A stretch of DNA of 24,709 nucleotides from Prevotella sp. UBA2755 (GTDB lineage Bacteria > Bacteroidota > Bacteroidia > Bacteroidales > Bacteroidaceae), in the NCBI GenBank assembly GCA_002353225.1, contig DEJF01000030.1, forward strand, positions 1 to 24,709, given 5' to 3'. Each line of letters starts with the position of its first letter. Within the stretch, counting starts at the first letter, position 1. A model generated the notes under the pieces. That model was given only the letters and a program-made list of their open reading frames with translations. It was not told where the DNA came from and did no database searches. Shown piece by piece: positions 14,450-21,552 of the stretch. The position numbers and the translations under genes are program-made.

Positions 14450-15286
14450 ATGAAACAGAATCATCTAACAGTCAAGGCACTCCTGATAGGAGGCATGATT
14501 TTAGGGGGGTAATTCCTGCTAATGCACAGTTCGGCGGACTATTACATAAAGCAAAGAAAGCCGTTACTGAGAAGGTAACAGAAAAAAAGAATGAGGCAAA
14601 GTACAAAGCCGAAGAGGCTGAATACGAAGCCAAAGTGAAGGCTGAGAAGAAAGCGGAAGGTTACGACAAGCCAGACCGCAAGATAGAGGCTAACAGCGAT
14701 TTGGACTTCTCTATCGCTCGTGCCAATGACTGGAACGCAGAGTTTCAAGGCAGCCTTCGAGGACTTTAAAAAGGTGTATGACGAATGGATGCCCAAATCT
14801 GCAAAGCAGTATTTCGCCAGCGAGATGACTTTCGACGCCATCAAAGAACTTGCCATGCAGCGCAAGGAGCAAACCCTGCAGATGATGAGCCAGGCGAATG
14901 CCAACCGTGCCACTGCTGACGCCCAATACCGCAAGGACGAACTCCTCTGAATGTATAAAGATGCCGCTGCCGCAGGTCGATACAAGACAATTCCCGCATC
15001 CAAGGACGCTCAACTCGACCAGTACATAAAGAACTACGTGGAGAAGAACTATCCTGAGTGGGGTAAAGTCATCAAGGTCTCTTGCCCGAAGGACTACAAC
15101 GTCCATCGTGACAAACTCGGCAACATCACCTACCGCTCTCATACGTGCTACATCGTCTGCGAAGACCAGGGCTACAAGGCGATCCACAGTATCAGCCTGC
15201 ATGAGACCTACCAAGGTAGCAAGTATATGAACCCCGTTCCTCGCAATGACAGATGGAATAGTGGTCCGCTTAACTTGATGAAATAA
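14450..15286 (+). pseudogene. Broken exported-protein gene, paralogue of the gene at 16005
   Basis: The ATG at 14450 starts a signal peptide (MKQNHLTVKALLIGGMILGG) that stops at a TAA at 14510 directly after a run of six G (14504-14509). One base more would continue into VIPANAQFGGLLHKAKKAVTEK. That frame runs to a stop at 14767, but the plausible protein switches frame at about 14731-14750 into FKAAFEDFKKVYDEWMPKSAKQ. The same frame has an in-frame TGA at 14948 before MYKDAAAAGRYKTI and finally ends at 15286. Two frameshifts and one stop thus break a protein of about 278 residues. Its start is similar to that of the exported protein at 16005 (MKxN...VKAL, then AQFGGLLxxAK). The second frameshift and stop suggest true decay rather than phase variation alone. 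Confidence 0.75.
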
Positions 15287-15298
15287 CACGACACAGCC

Positions 15299-15368
15299 CG
15301 TGAGGCTCAGAATCCTCACGATTGTCTGAAAAGAGAAGAGCGCTGTGTGGTGTACATACAGCGCTCTT
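15299..15368 (+). terminator. Double hairpin terminator after the broken gene
   Basis: A 7-bp hairpin, CGTGAGG/CCTCACG (15299-15305 and 15314-15320), is followed by a perfect 11-bp hairpin (15336-15346 and 15358-15368, arm AAGAGCGCTGT) with an 11-base loop. T-rich DNA follows. It probably ends the 13396-15286 transcript. Confidence 0.7.
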
Positions 15369-15425
15369 TGACTTTTTGGGAAAACGGGAAATATCTTCGG
15401 CACAATGCCAAAGATCTCCGAAATG

Positions 15426-15457
15426 TTTGGGAAATCCAGATAATAATTGTATCTTTG
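15426..15457 (+). promoter_or_regulatory. Promoter of the antitoxin gene (TTTG-N20-TATCTTTG)
   Basis: TTTG (15426-15429) and TATCTTTG (15450-15457) are separated by exactly 20 bases. The ATG at 15485 follows after 27 bases. Confidence 0.8.
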
Positions 15458-15484
15458 CACAGAAATGAGCAAAAGCGTAGAATT

Positions 15485-15688
15485 ATGGCAACTTATACTA
15501 TTACCTTAAATGAACGTTCAAATAACGGAAAGGCTTTACTGAACTACCTCCAGTCTTTGGGCGTAATGGTTGAGAAAGTCACGAAAAGGGGTACGACAAG
15601 TTACGAACGTTCAAAGCGTGACATTAAAGCAGGGCGCATTGAGAAATTCGCCTCTTCTGAAGAAATGTTTCAATCTCTTGGCATCTGA
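15485..15688 (+). CDS. Antitoxin-like protein of a YafQ-type module
   Basis: This 67-residue protein begins MATYTITLNERSNNGKALLN. Its C-terminal stretch IKAGRIEKFASSEEMFQSLG is typical of small RelB/DinJ-like antitoxins paired with YafQ-family mRNA interferases in Bacteroidota. It would bind and neutralise the toxin and repress its own promoter. Four bases after its stop comes the toxin start, the usual layout. The toxin is disrupted, so this antitoxin appears to be an orphan that may serve only as a regulator or cross-neutralise another toxin. The start at 15485 follows a strong promoter, and the longer upstream reading runs across that promoter and is rejected. Confidence 0.75.
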   Translation: MATYTITLNERSNNGKALLNYLQSLGVMVEKVTKRGTTSYERSKRDIKAGRIEKFASSEEMFQSLGI

Positions 15689-15692
15689 GCCC

Positions 15693-15867
15693 ATGTATGA
15701 AATTCGGATGACAAAGAACTTCCGAAAGGATGTGGAGTTGTGCAAGAAACTACGCCGGCAGTTGGGAATGCCACATAAAAGGCGATTGGCTACTCGTTTG
15801 GGAACAAAACGACAATTTGCTAACACTGCTATTCACTAACACAGGAACACACTCTGATTTATTTTGA
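15693..15867 (+). pseudogene. YafQ-family toxin with frameshifting internal deletion
   Basis: The N-terminal MYEIRMTKNFRKDVELCKK is a good YafQ start. After about residue 19 the original frame continues as junk to a stop at 15839. In the +1 frame from 15748, NYAGSWECHIKGDWLLVW continues through EQNDNLLTLLFTNTGTHSDLF to a TGA at 15865-15867, which is the intact C-terminal half of a YafQ toxin. About 35 residues expected between the halves are missing, including the region of the first catalytic His (the HPL segment). ECHIKGDW and THSDLF keep the later His/Asp residues. The toxin is therefore inactivated by an internal deletion with frame change at about 15741-15750. Confidence 0.8.
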
Positions 15868-15902
15868 GTAGTATCAACAGAAGATACACTACGAAGATTT
15901 AT

Positions 15903-15945
15903 CCGCCGCAACTTCCGACAAGGAGGTTGCGGCGGTTCCGTTTTT
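15903..15945 (+). terminator. Strong GC-rich intrinsic terminator after the YafQ remnant
   Basis: A 14-bp stem (15903-15916 and 15922-15935, with one wobble pair) and a GACAA loop are followed by TTCCGTTTTT. It separates the toxin-antitoxin remnant from the next gene. Confidence 0.8.
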
Positions 15946-16004
15946 CCCATCATGCCAGAATATGTGATAATAAACATTATATTAAACATTTAAACAAAAA
16001 GAGA

Positions 16005-17333
16005 ATGAAACGAAATCAGACAATCGTGAAGGCGCTGACCGCACTGGTCATTGCTTTTGGTGTACAGAGCACCGTTTCCGCTCAGTTCGGCGGACTGCTG
16101 AACAGAGCCAAGGCTAAAGCAAAGTATAAGATCGAGAGTAAGGTCGACAATGCCGTTGACAGGGCTATCGACAAGGCTGCGGACAAAGCGGAGGATGCCG
16201 TCAAAGGGAAAGGCAAGAAGAAAGAGCAGGAGCAAGACAACAATCAGAGCAGCGAGAACTCCAACGACAATAGCACACAGCAACAGACACAGAAGCCCGG
16301 ACAGACAGACCAGGCTACTCAGGATTACATCAACCAGTTGCAGACACAATATAATGACGAGCATAGCGGCGACTTCGAGCAGAAGAGCGACGGCAGTTAC
16401 TGGATCTGGCTCAGCAGCGGCTATGGCACCCACGTCTATGACGACCAGCCCCAACTGATGGGTAAGTATTATCCGAAGGACCGCAAGATATGGCTCCAGT
16501 CGGAGACCTTCACGATTGCCGACGACGGTAAGGTGTATGACTCTAAGGGACAGTGGCGTGCTATCATCCAGAAGAACCGCATCGTCAGTTGCAATGCAGA
16601 GGCAATCAATATCGTAGAGCATGAGAAATACCTCGACCTCAAGATTGGGAACAAGGTGATCGGACAGGTGACCAGTGACGGACGTGTGATTATGGGAGGT
16701 GACGCATATGCTGCAACAGGTCCTATCGACATGCGTGTCCTTGCCTTCTTCTGCTTCGGCATCCAGTTCTCTAACGAAGAGTTGCTTGCCTTGGTGGCTA
16801 AGCGTGAGAAAGCAGTGGTCGACCAGGAAGCCTTTGACCAAGCCAATGCCGAGTTTGGGGAGTTCACTGGTCGTGTGAGCCGGATGGCTGTCCGTGCCAA
16901 TGTGGAGAAGAACGGTATGTCTGGCAAGATGGACGCTCGTGACTACTACAAATACGAGCAGACCAACCATCTGGACCGTGGATGCCACTGGGTATGGCTC
17001 GACAATATCAGGGTATGCGGTTGGAACCCAGAGAATAACCGCTTGCTGGACCGCGACTATAACTGGTTAGGCACATTCAGTGGTGGTGTCCTCTACGATC
17101 GCTTTGGCGTGAAATATGGCTCCGTACAGGGAGGCATCGTCAAAAACCGCCACGGACAAGTTGTCGGTAAGGCTGTCAAAGGAGCATTTAAAGGTACTTA
17201 CCTTGGTGGCAAGGGCAAGGACTTCAATTACAAACTCGTAGATGCCAGTGGCAATCAGGTCGGACTTGTCCAGACCAATGCCAGCCCGGATCTCGTTGCC
17301 GTATGGGCTTTCTGCATGTTTGCAAAGAAGTAA
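16005..17333 (+). CDS. Exported protein with charged helical linker and repeat-like C-terminal half
   Basis: This 442-residue protein is read from the ATG at 16005 (MKRNQTIVKALTALV). Longer readings cross the terminator and are rejected. Residues 1-26 are a signal peptide ending in VSA before QFGGLL. A Lys/Ala/Asp-rich helical segment (about 33-75) and a Gln/Asn/Ser-rich linker (about 75-110) follow. The remaining 330 residues contain repeated short motifs of the beta-hairpin type (for example GKVYDSKGQWRAII, GRVIMGGDAYAATG, LLDRDYNWLGTFSGGVLYDR, DRFGVKYGSVQGG, DASGNQVGLV). It should be in the periplasm or outside. It shares its N-terminus with the broken gene at 14450. The family is not recognised. 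No clear promoter is seen between the upstream terminator and the start. Confidence 0.75.
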   Translation: MKRNQTIVKALTALVIAFGVQSTVSAQFGGLLNRAKAKAKYKIESKVDNAVDRAIDKAADKAEDAVKGKGKKKEQEQDNNQSSENSNDNSTQQQTQKPGQTDQATQDYINQLQTQYNDEHSGDFEQKSDGSYWIWLSSGYGTHVYDDQPQLMGKYYPKDRKIWLQSETFTIADDGKVYDSKGQWRAIIQKNRIVSCNAEAINIVEHEKYLDLKIGNKVIGQVTSDGRVIMGGDAYAATGPIDMRVLAFFCFGIQFSNEELLALVAKREKAVVDQEAFDQANAEFGEFTGRVSRMAVRANVEKNGMSGKMDARDYYKYEQTNHLDRGCHWVWLDNIRVCGWNPENNRLLDRDYNWLGTFSGGVLYDRFGVKYGSVQGGIVKNRHGQVVGKAVKGAFKGTYLGGKGKDFNYKLVDASGNQVGLVQTNASPDLVAVWAFCMFAKK

Positions 17334-17353
17334 TTCAGGCTAACATCATAAGA

Positions 17354-17385
17354 AAAGGGTGAGGGATTTTAGTTCCTCGCCCTTT
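17354..17385 (+). terminator. Intrinsic terminator after the exported-protein gene
   Basis: A 13-bp stem (17354-17366 and 17373-17385, two G-U pairs) with a TTTTAG loop is followed by CTTTG. It lies 20 bases after the stop of the gene at 16005. Confidence 0.7.
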
Positions 17386-17437
17386 CTTTGATGACTCTTT
17401 CTATCTCTCGCGCGTGTGCGCACTCTAAGTTTTTTAC

Positions 17438-17518
17438 CCTTGTCACCGTTGCCACCTTGCAAAACTATTTAGTTATCAGGCAGTTGTCGGTAACAACGAG
17501 GTGGCAACGGTGACAAGG
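17438..17518. repeat. 20-bp perfect inverted repeat with 41-bp interior
   Basis: CCTTGTCACCGTTGCCACCT at 17438-17457 is repeated as its exact reverse complement at 17499-17518. The 41-base interior includes GTTGT-CGGTA-ACAAC, a nested hairpin. The layout fits a miniature inverted-repeat element or a stable RNA hairpin. No flanking direct duplication is obvious. Confidence 0.75.
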
Positions 17519-17557
17519 AATGATGCTTTCGGTGTAAAACACCCATGATTTCTCCAT

Positions 17558-17646
17558 GAACAAAACAAGTTGTTTTGTTCCGATAAGGATTATCTTAATC
17601 GATGATAGGGATGCCTCCCATGAGAACAAAACAACTTGTTTTGTTC
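17558..17646. repeat. Pair of 23-bp palindromes, 66 bp apart
   Basis: Two sites have arms GAACAAAACAA and TTGTTTTGTTC around one central base: 17558-17580 (central G) and 17624-17646 (central C). Both are followed by CCGA. The centre-to-centre distance is 66 bases. Such near-identical perfect palindromes suggest binding sites for a dimeric protein or hairpin-forming elements. Confidence 0.75.
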
Positions 17647-17691
17647 CGAAGCCCCACACCTCCTTCATGCGAAAGTGTCGCTTCCTTGGTG

Positions 17692-17708
17692 CGAAGGTGA
17701 CACCTTCG
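17692..17708. repeat. 17-bp palindrome CGAAGGTG-A-CACCTTCG
   Basis: Two perfect 8-base arms surround one central A. It lies in the same palindrome-rich spacer, between the 23-bp pair and the phosphatase promoter. Confidence 0.6.
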
Positions 17709-17799
17709 AGGGTTATCGGAGACTTTCACCCTATCCGCTGTTTTCCCACTTTGGCTTTGCCGAACTTACTCCATCTCGGCAAAAAAAGAAACGAGTTTC

Positions 17800-17830
17800 T
17801 TTGTTTTGCTCTCGTTTTTTCGTAACTTTG
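17800..17830 (+). promoter_or_regulatory. Promoter of the tyrosine phosphatase gene (TTTG-N19-TAACTTTG)
   Basis: TTTG (17800-17803) and TAACTTTG (17823-17830) are 19 bases apart. The ATG at 17839 lies only eight bases after the -7 box, so the mRNA should be leaderless or nearly so. Confidence 0.75.
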
Positions 17831-17838
17831 CACTTAGA

Positions 17839-18306
17839 ATGAGACAACGAATACTGTTTATCTGTCTTGGGAACATCTGCCGCTCACCAGCGGCGGAGGG
17901 TATCTTTCAGCACTTAGTCGACGAGCGGGGACTCACCGACCAGTTTTTCATCGACTCTGCTGCCATCGGTCCCTGGCACATCGGCGACCTGCCCGACCCC
18001 AGGATGCGACGCTGCGGGGCACGCCATGGCTATCACTTCAACTCACGAGCACGTCAGTTCTCGTCAGACGACTTCGACCGTTTCGACCTCATCATCGGCA
18101 TGGACCAGGAGAACCTTCGTGCCATCCGTGCCAAGGCACGCTCGAAGGAAGACGAGCAGAAGATACGGCTCATGGCTGACTATCTGCGCCATCATCCCAG
18201 CCATCCAACCATCCCCGACCCCTATTATGGAAGTGACCGCGACTTCGAACTCGTCATCGAACTCTTAGAGGATGCTTGCGAGGGCTTATTGAAGGATATT
18301 TGTTAG
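17839..18306 (+). CDS. Low-molecular-weight protein tyrosine phosphatase
   Basis: This 155-residue cytosolic phosphatase removes phosphate from tyrosine residues. The catalytic P-loop C-x5-R-S is CLGNICRS with Cys9 and Arg15, and the general acid Asp127 lies in IPDPYYG. The length is usual for the family. Related enzymes control capsule or exopolysaccharide export through tyrosine kinases, but no such genes are nearby. The start at 17839 (MRQRILFICLGNICRS) fits the family. A longer in-frame start would begin upstream of the promoter. Regulatory element copy 2 follows its stop. Confidence 0.92.
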   Translation: MRQRILFICLGNICRSPAAEGIFQHLVDERGLTDQFFIDSAAIGPWHIGDLPDPRMRRCGARHGYHFNSRARQFSSDDFDRFDLIIGMDQENLRAIRAKARSKEDEQKIRLMADYLRHHPSHPTIPDPYYGSDRDFELVIELLEDACEGLLKDIC

Positions 18307-18315
18307 TGATTTTAC

Positions 18316-18376
18316 AAAATGATAAGACTATTTGACGAAATGATAACAACATTTCGTCATTTTTCTTCTATATTTG
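18316..18376 (+). promoter_or_regulatory. 43-bp repeated element, copy 2, with -7 box
   Basis: AAAATGATAA (18316-18325) and GAAATGATAA (18337-18346) repeat with a 21-base period. GACGAAATG (18334-18342) and CATTTCGTC (18350-18358) form the inverted repeat. The -7 box TATATTTG is at 18369-18376, again exactly ten bases after the element. It is identical to copy 1 (13297) in 38 of 43 positions. It drives the beta-helix/HEAT lipoprotein operon by position and could also act as a terminator for the phosphatase gene. Confidence 0.65.
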
Positions 18377-18444
18377 CAGTCGTAAACCTTTCTTCTTGTG
18401 GAGAAGAAGACTAAACGTGACACCATTATTAAAAACAAAACGAC

Positions 18445-19386
18445 ATGAAGAAAGCAATGAAGAGAACAACCTGTCTGATTCTCACTTTCCTATGCATGAT
18501 TGGTAATCTGCACGCCCAGAAGACCAGTCCACAAGGCACGGTGATTAAGTACGATGGAGAGCAATATATCCGCGTCACCACAGCCGAACAGTTTCTTAAC
18601 TCCATCATATCAGGTATCAATATCCTGGTGGCTAAGGACACAGAGATCAACCTGACCCCGATACTTGAGAACAAGAAATGGTGGGATAAGAATTACGCCT
18701 ATTTCAATTGGCGTGCCGCAGGCAATACGGAGGTAGGTCCTGCCCAAGCCATCATCAGCGAGGCTGTGGATGACGGCAGACAACTTACCATCGCCAACTA
18801 TAAGAAGATTATCATTCGTGGAGAAGGCAACTCGCGTATTGTCGTGGAGCCCCGCTATGCATTCTGTCTGAACTTCAAGAACTGCGAACAGATCTCCATC
18901 ATGAACCTGACCATCGGACATACCACAGGCGGACACTGCGAAGGTGGTGTCATTGGTGTAAAGGGTGGCTGGCGCATCAGTCTCCACCAGTGCGACCTCT
19001 ATGGTTGCGGCACCTATGGACTGCAGTTGGATGGTACTCGTGATTTCTCCATGTACGGATCCAATATCCACGACTGCACCTATGGCATCATGACGCTCCA
19101 GCAAGTAGAATACGCGAAGTTCGAGCGCTGTGACTTCTTCCGCAACAAAGAGTTCACCTTAATAGACAGTCAGGACTCGAATGCGAATTTCTGGGATTGC
19201 CGTTTTTACGACAACGGTACCTCTCCCCTATTCAATTTTAACCAAGAGTTCAGTCTTGGCAATTGTGTCATCTGCCATCCTGCCGAGTACCTCGGCACAA
19301 TCGACATGGCAGACAAGGAAGGCTGTTCCTTTTATGACAGCACGAATGACACAACGATTAAACCTCGCGGGATAGGTCCTAAATAA
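18445..19386 (+). CDS. Secreted right-handed beta-helix protein
   Basis: This 313-residue protein has a signal peptide (1-24, cleavage before QKTSPQG). From about residue 110 it contains successive short turns of a right-handed parallel beta-helix (IIIRGEGNSRIVV, CEQISIMNLTIGHTTGG, WRISLHQCDLYGCGTYGLQL, FSMYGSNIHDCTYGIMTL, YAKFERCDFFRN, ANFWDCRFYDNG). The fold is that of pectate-lyase-like and NosD-like proteins, which bind or cleave carbohydrates. No catalytic residues were assigned, so the activity is unknown. It is the first gene after regulatory element copy 2 and is followed 49 bases later by a HEAT-repeat lipoprotein gene, probably in the same operon. Confidence 0.8.
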   Translation: MKKAMKRTTCLILTFLCMIGNLHAQKTSPQGTVIKYDGEQYIRVTTAEQFLNSIISGINILVAKDTEINLTPILENKKWWDKNYAYFNWRAAGNTEVGPAQAIISEAVDDGRQLTIANYKKIIIRGEGNSRIVVEPRYAFCLNFKNCEQISIMNLTIGHTTGGHCEGGVIGVKGGWRISLHQCDLYGCGTYGLQLDGTRDFSMYGSNIHDCTYGIMTLQQVEYAKFERCDFFRNKEFTLIDSQDSNANFWDCRFYDNGTSPLFNFNQEFSLGNCVICHPAEYLGTIDMADKEGCSFYDSTNDTTIKPRGIGPK

Positions 19387-19435
19387 ATAATACATATAAG
19401 AATAAACCAAAATTAACATTAAAAACAAAACAAAC

Positions 19436-20647
19436 ATGAAGAAAGCATTATTTTCATTCGCTATCGCAATGGCTGCAACTGCACTGGTAGCATGTGGAGG
19501 AAAATCGGCAAATAATGCCGAAGGTGAGGCAACAACGACAGAAGAAGAAGTGGCAGCAGCATCCGACGAGAGTCCTGCCATGCAGTTGCTGAACAGTGTG
19601 CCATTTACCCCCGAGGGATTGAAAAGTATGATTAAAACTGAGAAAGACAAGCCACTCACAGAAGTTGAATACGAGGCTCTTTGGTTAGGCTACTCCAAAA
19701 TCGATATCGATGAGAAGACGTTGGAACTCAAAAACACACCAGAGTTCAAGGCTATCAAGGAGCAGTTCCGTGACCACAAGCGTCCGTCGAACCAGGAGGC
19801 TATTATCGAGAAACTCATCAACAGTACGTCACCACAGGTTAAAGGTATGGCGTTACTCTCATACACCTCCCTGTTTGGTGTTTCCTCCGACAATGTCACC
19901 AAGGTTGCCAATGCCCTGAAAGACGAGCAGAATCCCTTTGTGCTGAAGAAAGGTATCAGGACTCTGATGAACGAACTGAAGAAGGAGGAGGCTGCTAAGT
20001 TTGTGCTTGCACAGGTGAAGAACGAGAACAGTCAGGTTCGAAAAGAAGCAGCCATTGCCATTGGTAACCCCTGGAGTCAGGGTGTCCCTGGTGTGACAGA
20101 GGCGGCTAAGGAACTCCTTTACGACAAGGACGATGATGTGCGTGGCATGATGCTCCATTGTGTTGGTAAACTGTACGATGACTCATTCGTACCAGAACTG
20201 GTCAAGGTGCTCAACGATGACACTCAACCCAAAATGCACGGCGAAGCCATGAGGAGCCTCTATACGATGTGGTATGACTATCCTTTCCATAAGCACACCA
20301 GCAAGGCAGCATACGATGCGACTGTCAACTACCTGAAGAAAAAGCCCCGTACGAACAATATACCGTATTGGACCACGATTACTGAGACAAAGACAAGAGC
20401 AGAGAAAGAGTACCCGGCATGGAAGGCAAAGGCTACTTATTTCAAGGAGAGCGAGTGGGTGAAACTGATGACAGACATTGCCACCGATCCCAACGCCAAC
20501 TGGCTGGGACGCGGACCTGCTGTCGAGATCATCGCCATGTACGGTACGAAGGCTGACGTGGAGAAGGTAAAGAGCATCATACAGGCAAACAGCAACGACA
20601 AGTATCAGTCGCAGATGCTGAGTAGTATTGAGAGGGTTCTCAAATAA
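19436..20647 (+). CDS. Lipoprotein with HEAT-like repeats
   Basis: This 403-residue protein has a lipoprotein signal ending ALVAC (modified Cys20). An acidic, Thr/Glu/Ala-rich linker (about 24-45) follows. About residues 110-290 form paired helices of the HEAT/armadillo type (for example SPQVKGMALLSYTSLFG, NSQVRKEAAIAIGNP, DDDVRGMMLHCVGKLYDD, MHGEAMRSLYTMWYD). HEAT repeats are protein-binding scaffolds, so this may be an envelope scaffold. It follows the beta-helix gene by 49 bases and ends at a good terminator. Confidence 0.8.
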   Translation: MKKALFSFAIAMAATALVACGGKSANNAEGEATTTEEEVAAASDESPAMQLLNSVPFTPEGLKSMIKTEKDKPLTEVEYEALWLGYSKIDIDEKTLELKNTPEFKAIKEQFRDHKRPSNQEAIIEKLINSTSPQVKGMALLSYTSLFGVSSDNVTKVANALKDEQNPFVLKKGIRTLMNELKKEEAAKFVLAQVKNENSQVRKEAAIAIGNPWSQGVPGVTEAAKELLYDKDDDVRGMMLHCVGKLYDDSFVPELVKVLNDDTQPKMHGEAMRSLYTMWYDYPFHKHTSKAAYDATVNYLKKKPRTNNIPYWTTITETKTRAEKEYPAWKAKATYFKESEWVKLMTDIATDPNANWLGRGPAVEIIAMYGTKADVEKVKSIIQANSNDKYQSQMLSSIERVLK

Positions 20648-20666
20648 GCATGACTGAAATGAACGA

Positions 20667-20693
20667 AAAGGCTCCGCCATACGGGGCCTTTTT
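20667..20693 (+). terminator. Intrinsic terminator after the HEAT lipoprotein gene
   Basis: AAAGGCTCCG (20667-20676) pairs with CGGGGCCTTT (20682-20691) across a five-base loop, with one wobble pair. The run of five T follows at 20689-20693. Confidence 0.8.
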
Positions 20694-20769
20694 CCTTATA
20701 AACAGGCTATTTGGAAGATTTTAACAACAATTTGTTAGAAAAAAACAACTAAGATATGTAATAAATTCG

Positions 20770-20777
20770 TATCTTTG
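20770..20777 (+). promoter_or_regulatory. -7 box TATCTTTG before the 20822 operon
   Basis: TATCTTTG stands 44 bases before the ATG at 20822. No good -33 TTTG is found at the usual distance. It probably drives the lipoprotein, TMEM43-like and nucleoside hydrolase genes. Confidence 0.55.
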
Positions 20778-20821
20778 CAGCATCAAACCTATAACGTTAA
20801 AGATTTAAAATAGAAAGAATT

Positions 20822-21499
20822 ATGATTTTGAGAGACAATATGAGCATGAAGTATGTACTCTTTTTTGCAGTAGCGATACTGGCTGTTGCCTGTGGTAATA
20901 AATCCAAGGCAAATGAGTCGGACACCGACTCACTGAATAAGGAAGTAACTGCCACCGACTCGCTTGCCGCACAGGCTGACGGTGTAGAGGCTGCTCCTGA
21001 TGACCTATGGACGGAAGATGCCGTGAAAGCGGATGTCAAGAAAATGTATAACATGCTGAACTTGATGCACCGTGAGGACCGCATCAACCTCAAAATGATG
21101 GATGAGAATTTCTGCACAGGGTACTATATCGCCCTTGCCCATGCCATTGCAGAATATGACAAGAACGCCAAGGGCGACATGCGTTTCTTTGGTGATGAGG
21201 AGGGTTACCGCTGGCTGACAGGCCTCAGTGCTCCGCTCGCCATCGAGAAAATCACAGCTGAGTTGCTGACGGGTAATATGGCACGTGCCCAAGTGAAATT
21301 CAAGACAAACGACGAAGACGAGAAAGGTGCCATAACCCTCGACCTCTGGATGGAGAACGGTCAATGGCGTGTCAACAACTTCCTGGAGCCGGAAGTCTTC
21401 GGTACAGAGGGTTACCTTGGCATGATGGAGAAATATGCGAGTGAACACAACATCCACGTCAAGGACAACGAGCCCACGGAGGGTGCCCCAACGATGTAA
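20822..21499 (+). CDS. Lipoprotein of unknown function
   Basis: This 225-residue protein has a lipoprotein signal with a probable modified Cys24 in ILAVACGNKSK. The first Met, or Met7 or Met9 (MSMKYVLFF), could be the real start, and 20822 has GAAAGAA directly upstream. After a Ser/Asp/Thr-rich stretch (about 30-55) comes a compact domain with paired helices (AVKADVKKMYNMLNLMHRE) and strands (ARAQVKFKTND, AITLDLWMENGQWRVNNF). This looks like an NTF2-like or DUF3828-like envelope domain, assigned from the general pattern only. The TMEM43-like gene follows after 53 bases and is probably in the same operon. Confidence 0.7.
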   Translation: MILRDNMSMKYVLFFAVAILAVACGNKSKANESDTDSLNKEVTATDSLAAQADGVEAAPDDLWTEDAVKADVKKMYNMLNLMHREDRINLKMMDENFCTGYYIALAHAIAEYDKNAKGDMRFFGDEEGYRWLTGLSAPLAIEKITAELLTGNMARAQVKFKTNDEDEKGAITLDLWMENGQWRVNNFLEPEVFGTEGYLGMMEKYASEHNIHVKDNEPTEGAPTM

Positions 21500-21552
21500 T
21501 CAACTTTAATTATTAAACAATAAACATTAATCTATTAAAAAGAGAAAGTATT

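Larger units (their letters stand above)
17386..17799. other. Non-coding, palindrome-rich intergenic region
   Basis: About 410 bases have no convincing gene. They hold a 20-bp inverted repeat pair, GGTGT-AAA-ACACC (17531-17543), two 23-bp palindromes, a small GATAA/TTATC hairpin between them, CGAAGGTG-A-CACCTTCG (17692-17708) and AAAGAAAC-GA-GTTTCTTT just before the next promoter. Short ORFs here look like chance readings. Possible roles are a mobile-element scar, a non-coding RNA or a protein-binding array. Confidence 0.55.

Noticed and set aside
14542..15472. Long minus-strand ORFs over the broken exported-protein gene
   Set aside because: They are antisense readings with no recognisable motif. 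The plus-strand fragments give a coherent exported protein.
15990..16988. 332-residue minus-strand ORF
   Set aside because: It lies opposite the exported protein at 16005, which has a signal peptide and domain-like pattern. The antisense reading is a hydrophobic shadow.
17465..17842. Short ORFs in the palindrome-rich spacer
   Set aside because: They read through palindromes, giving mirrored peptides such as NKTSCFVP, and have no promoter or ribosome site of their own.
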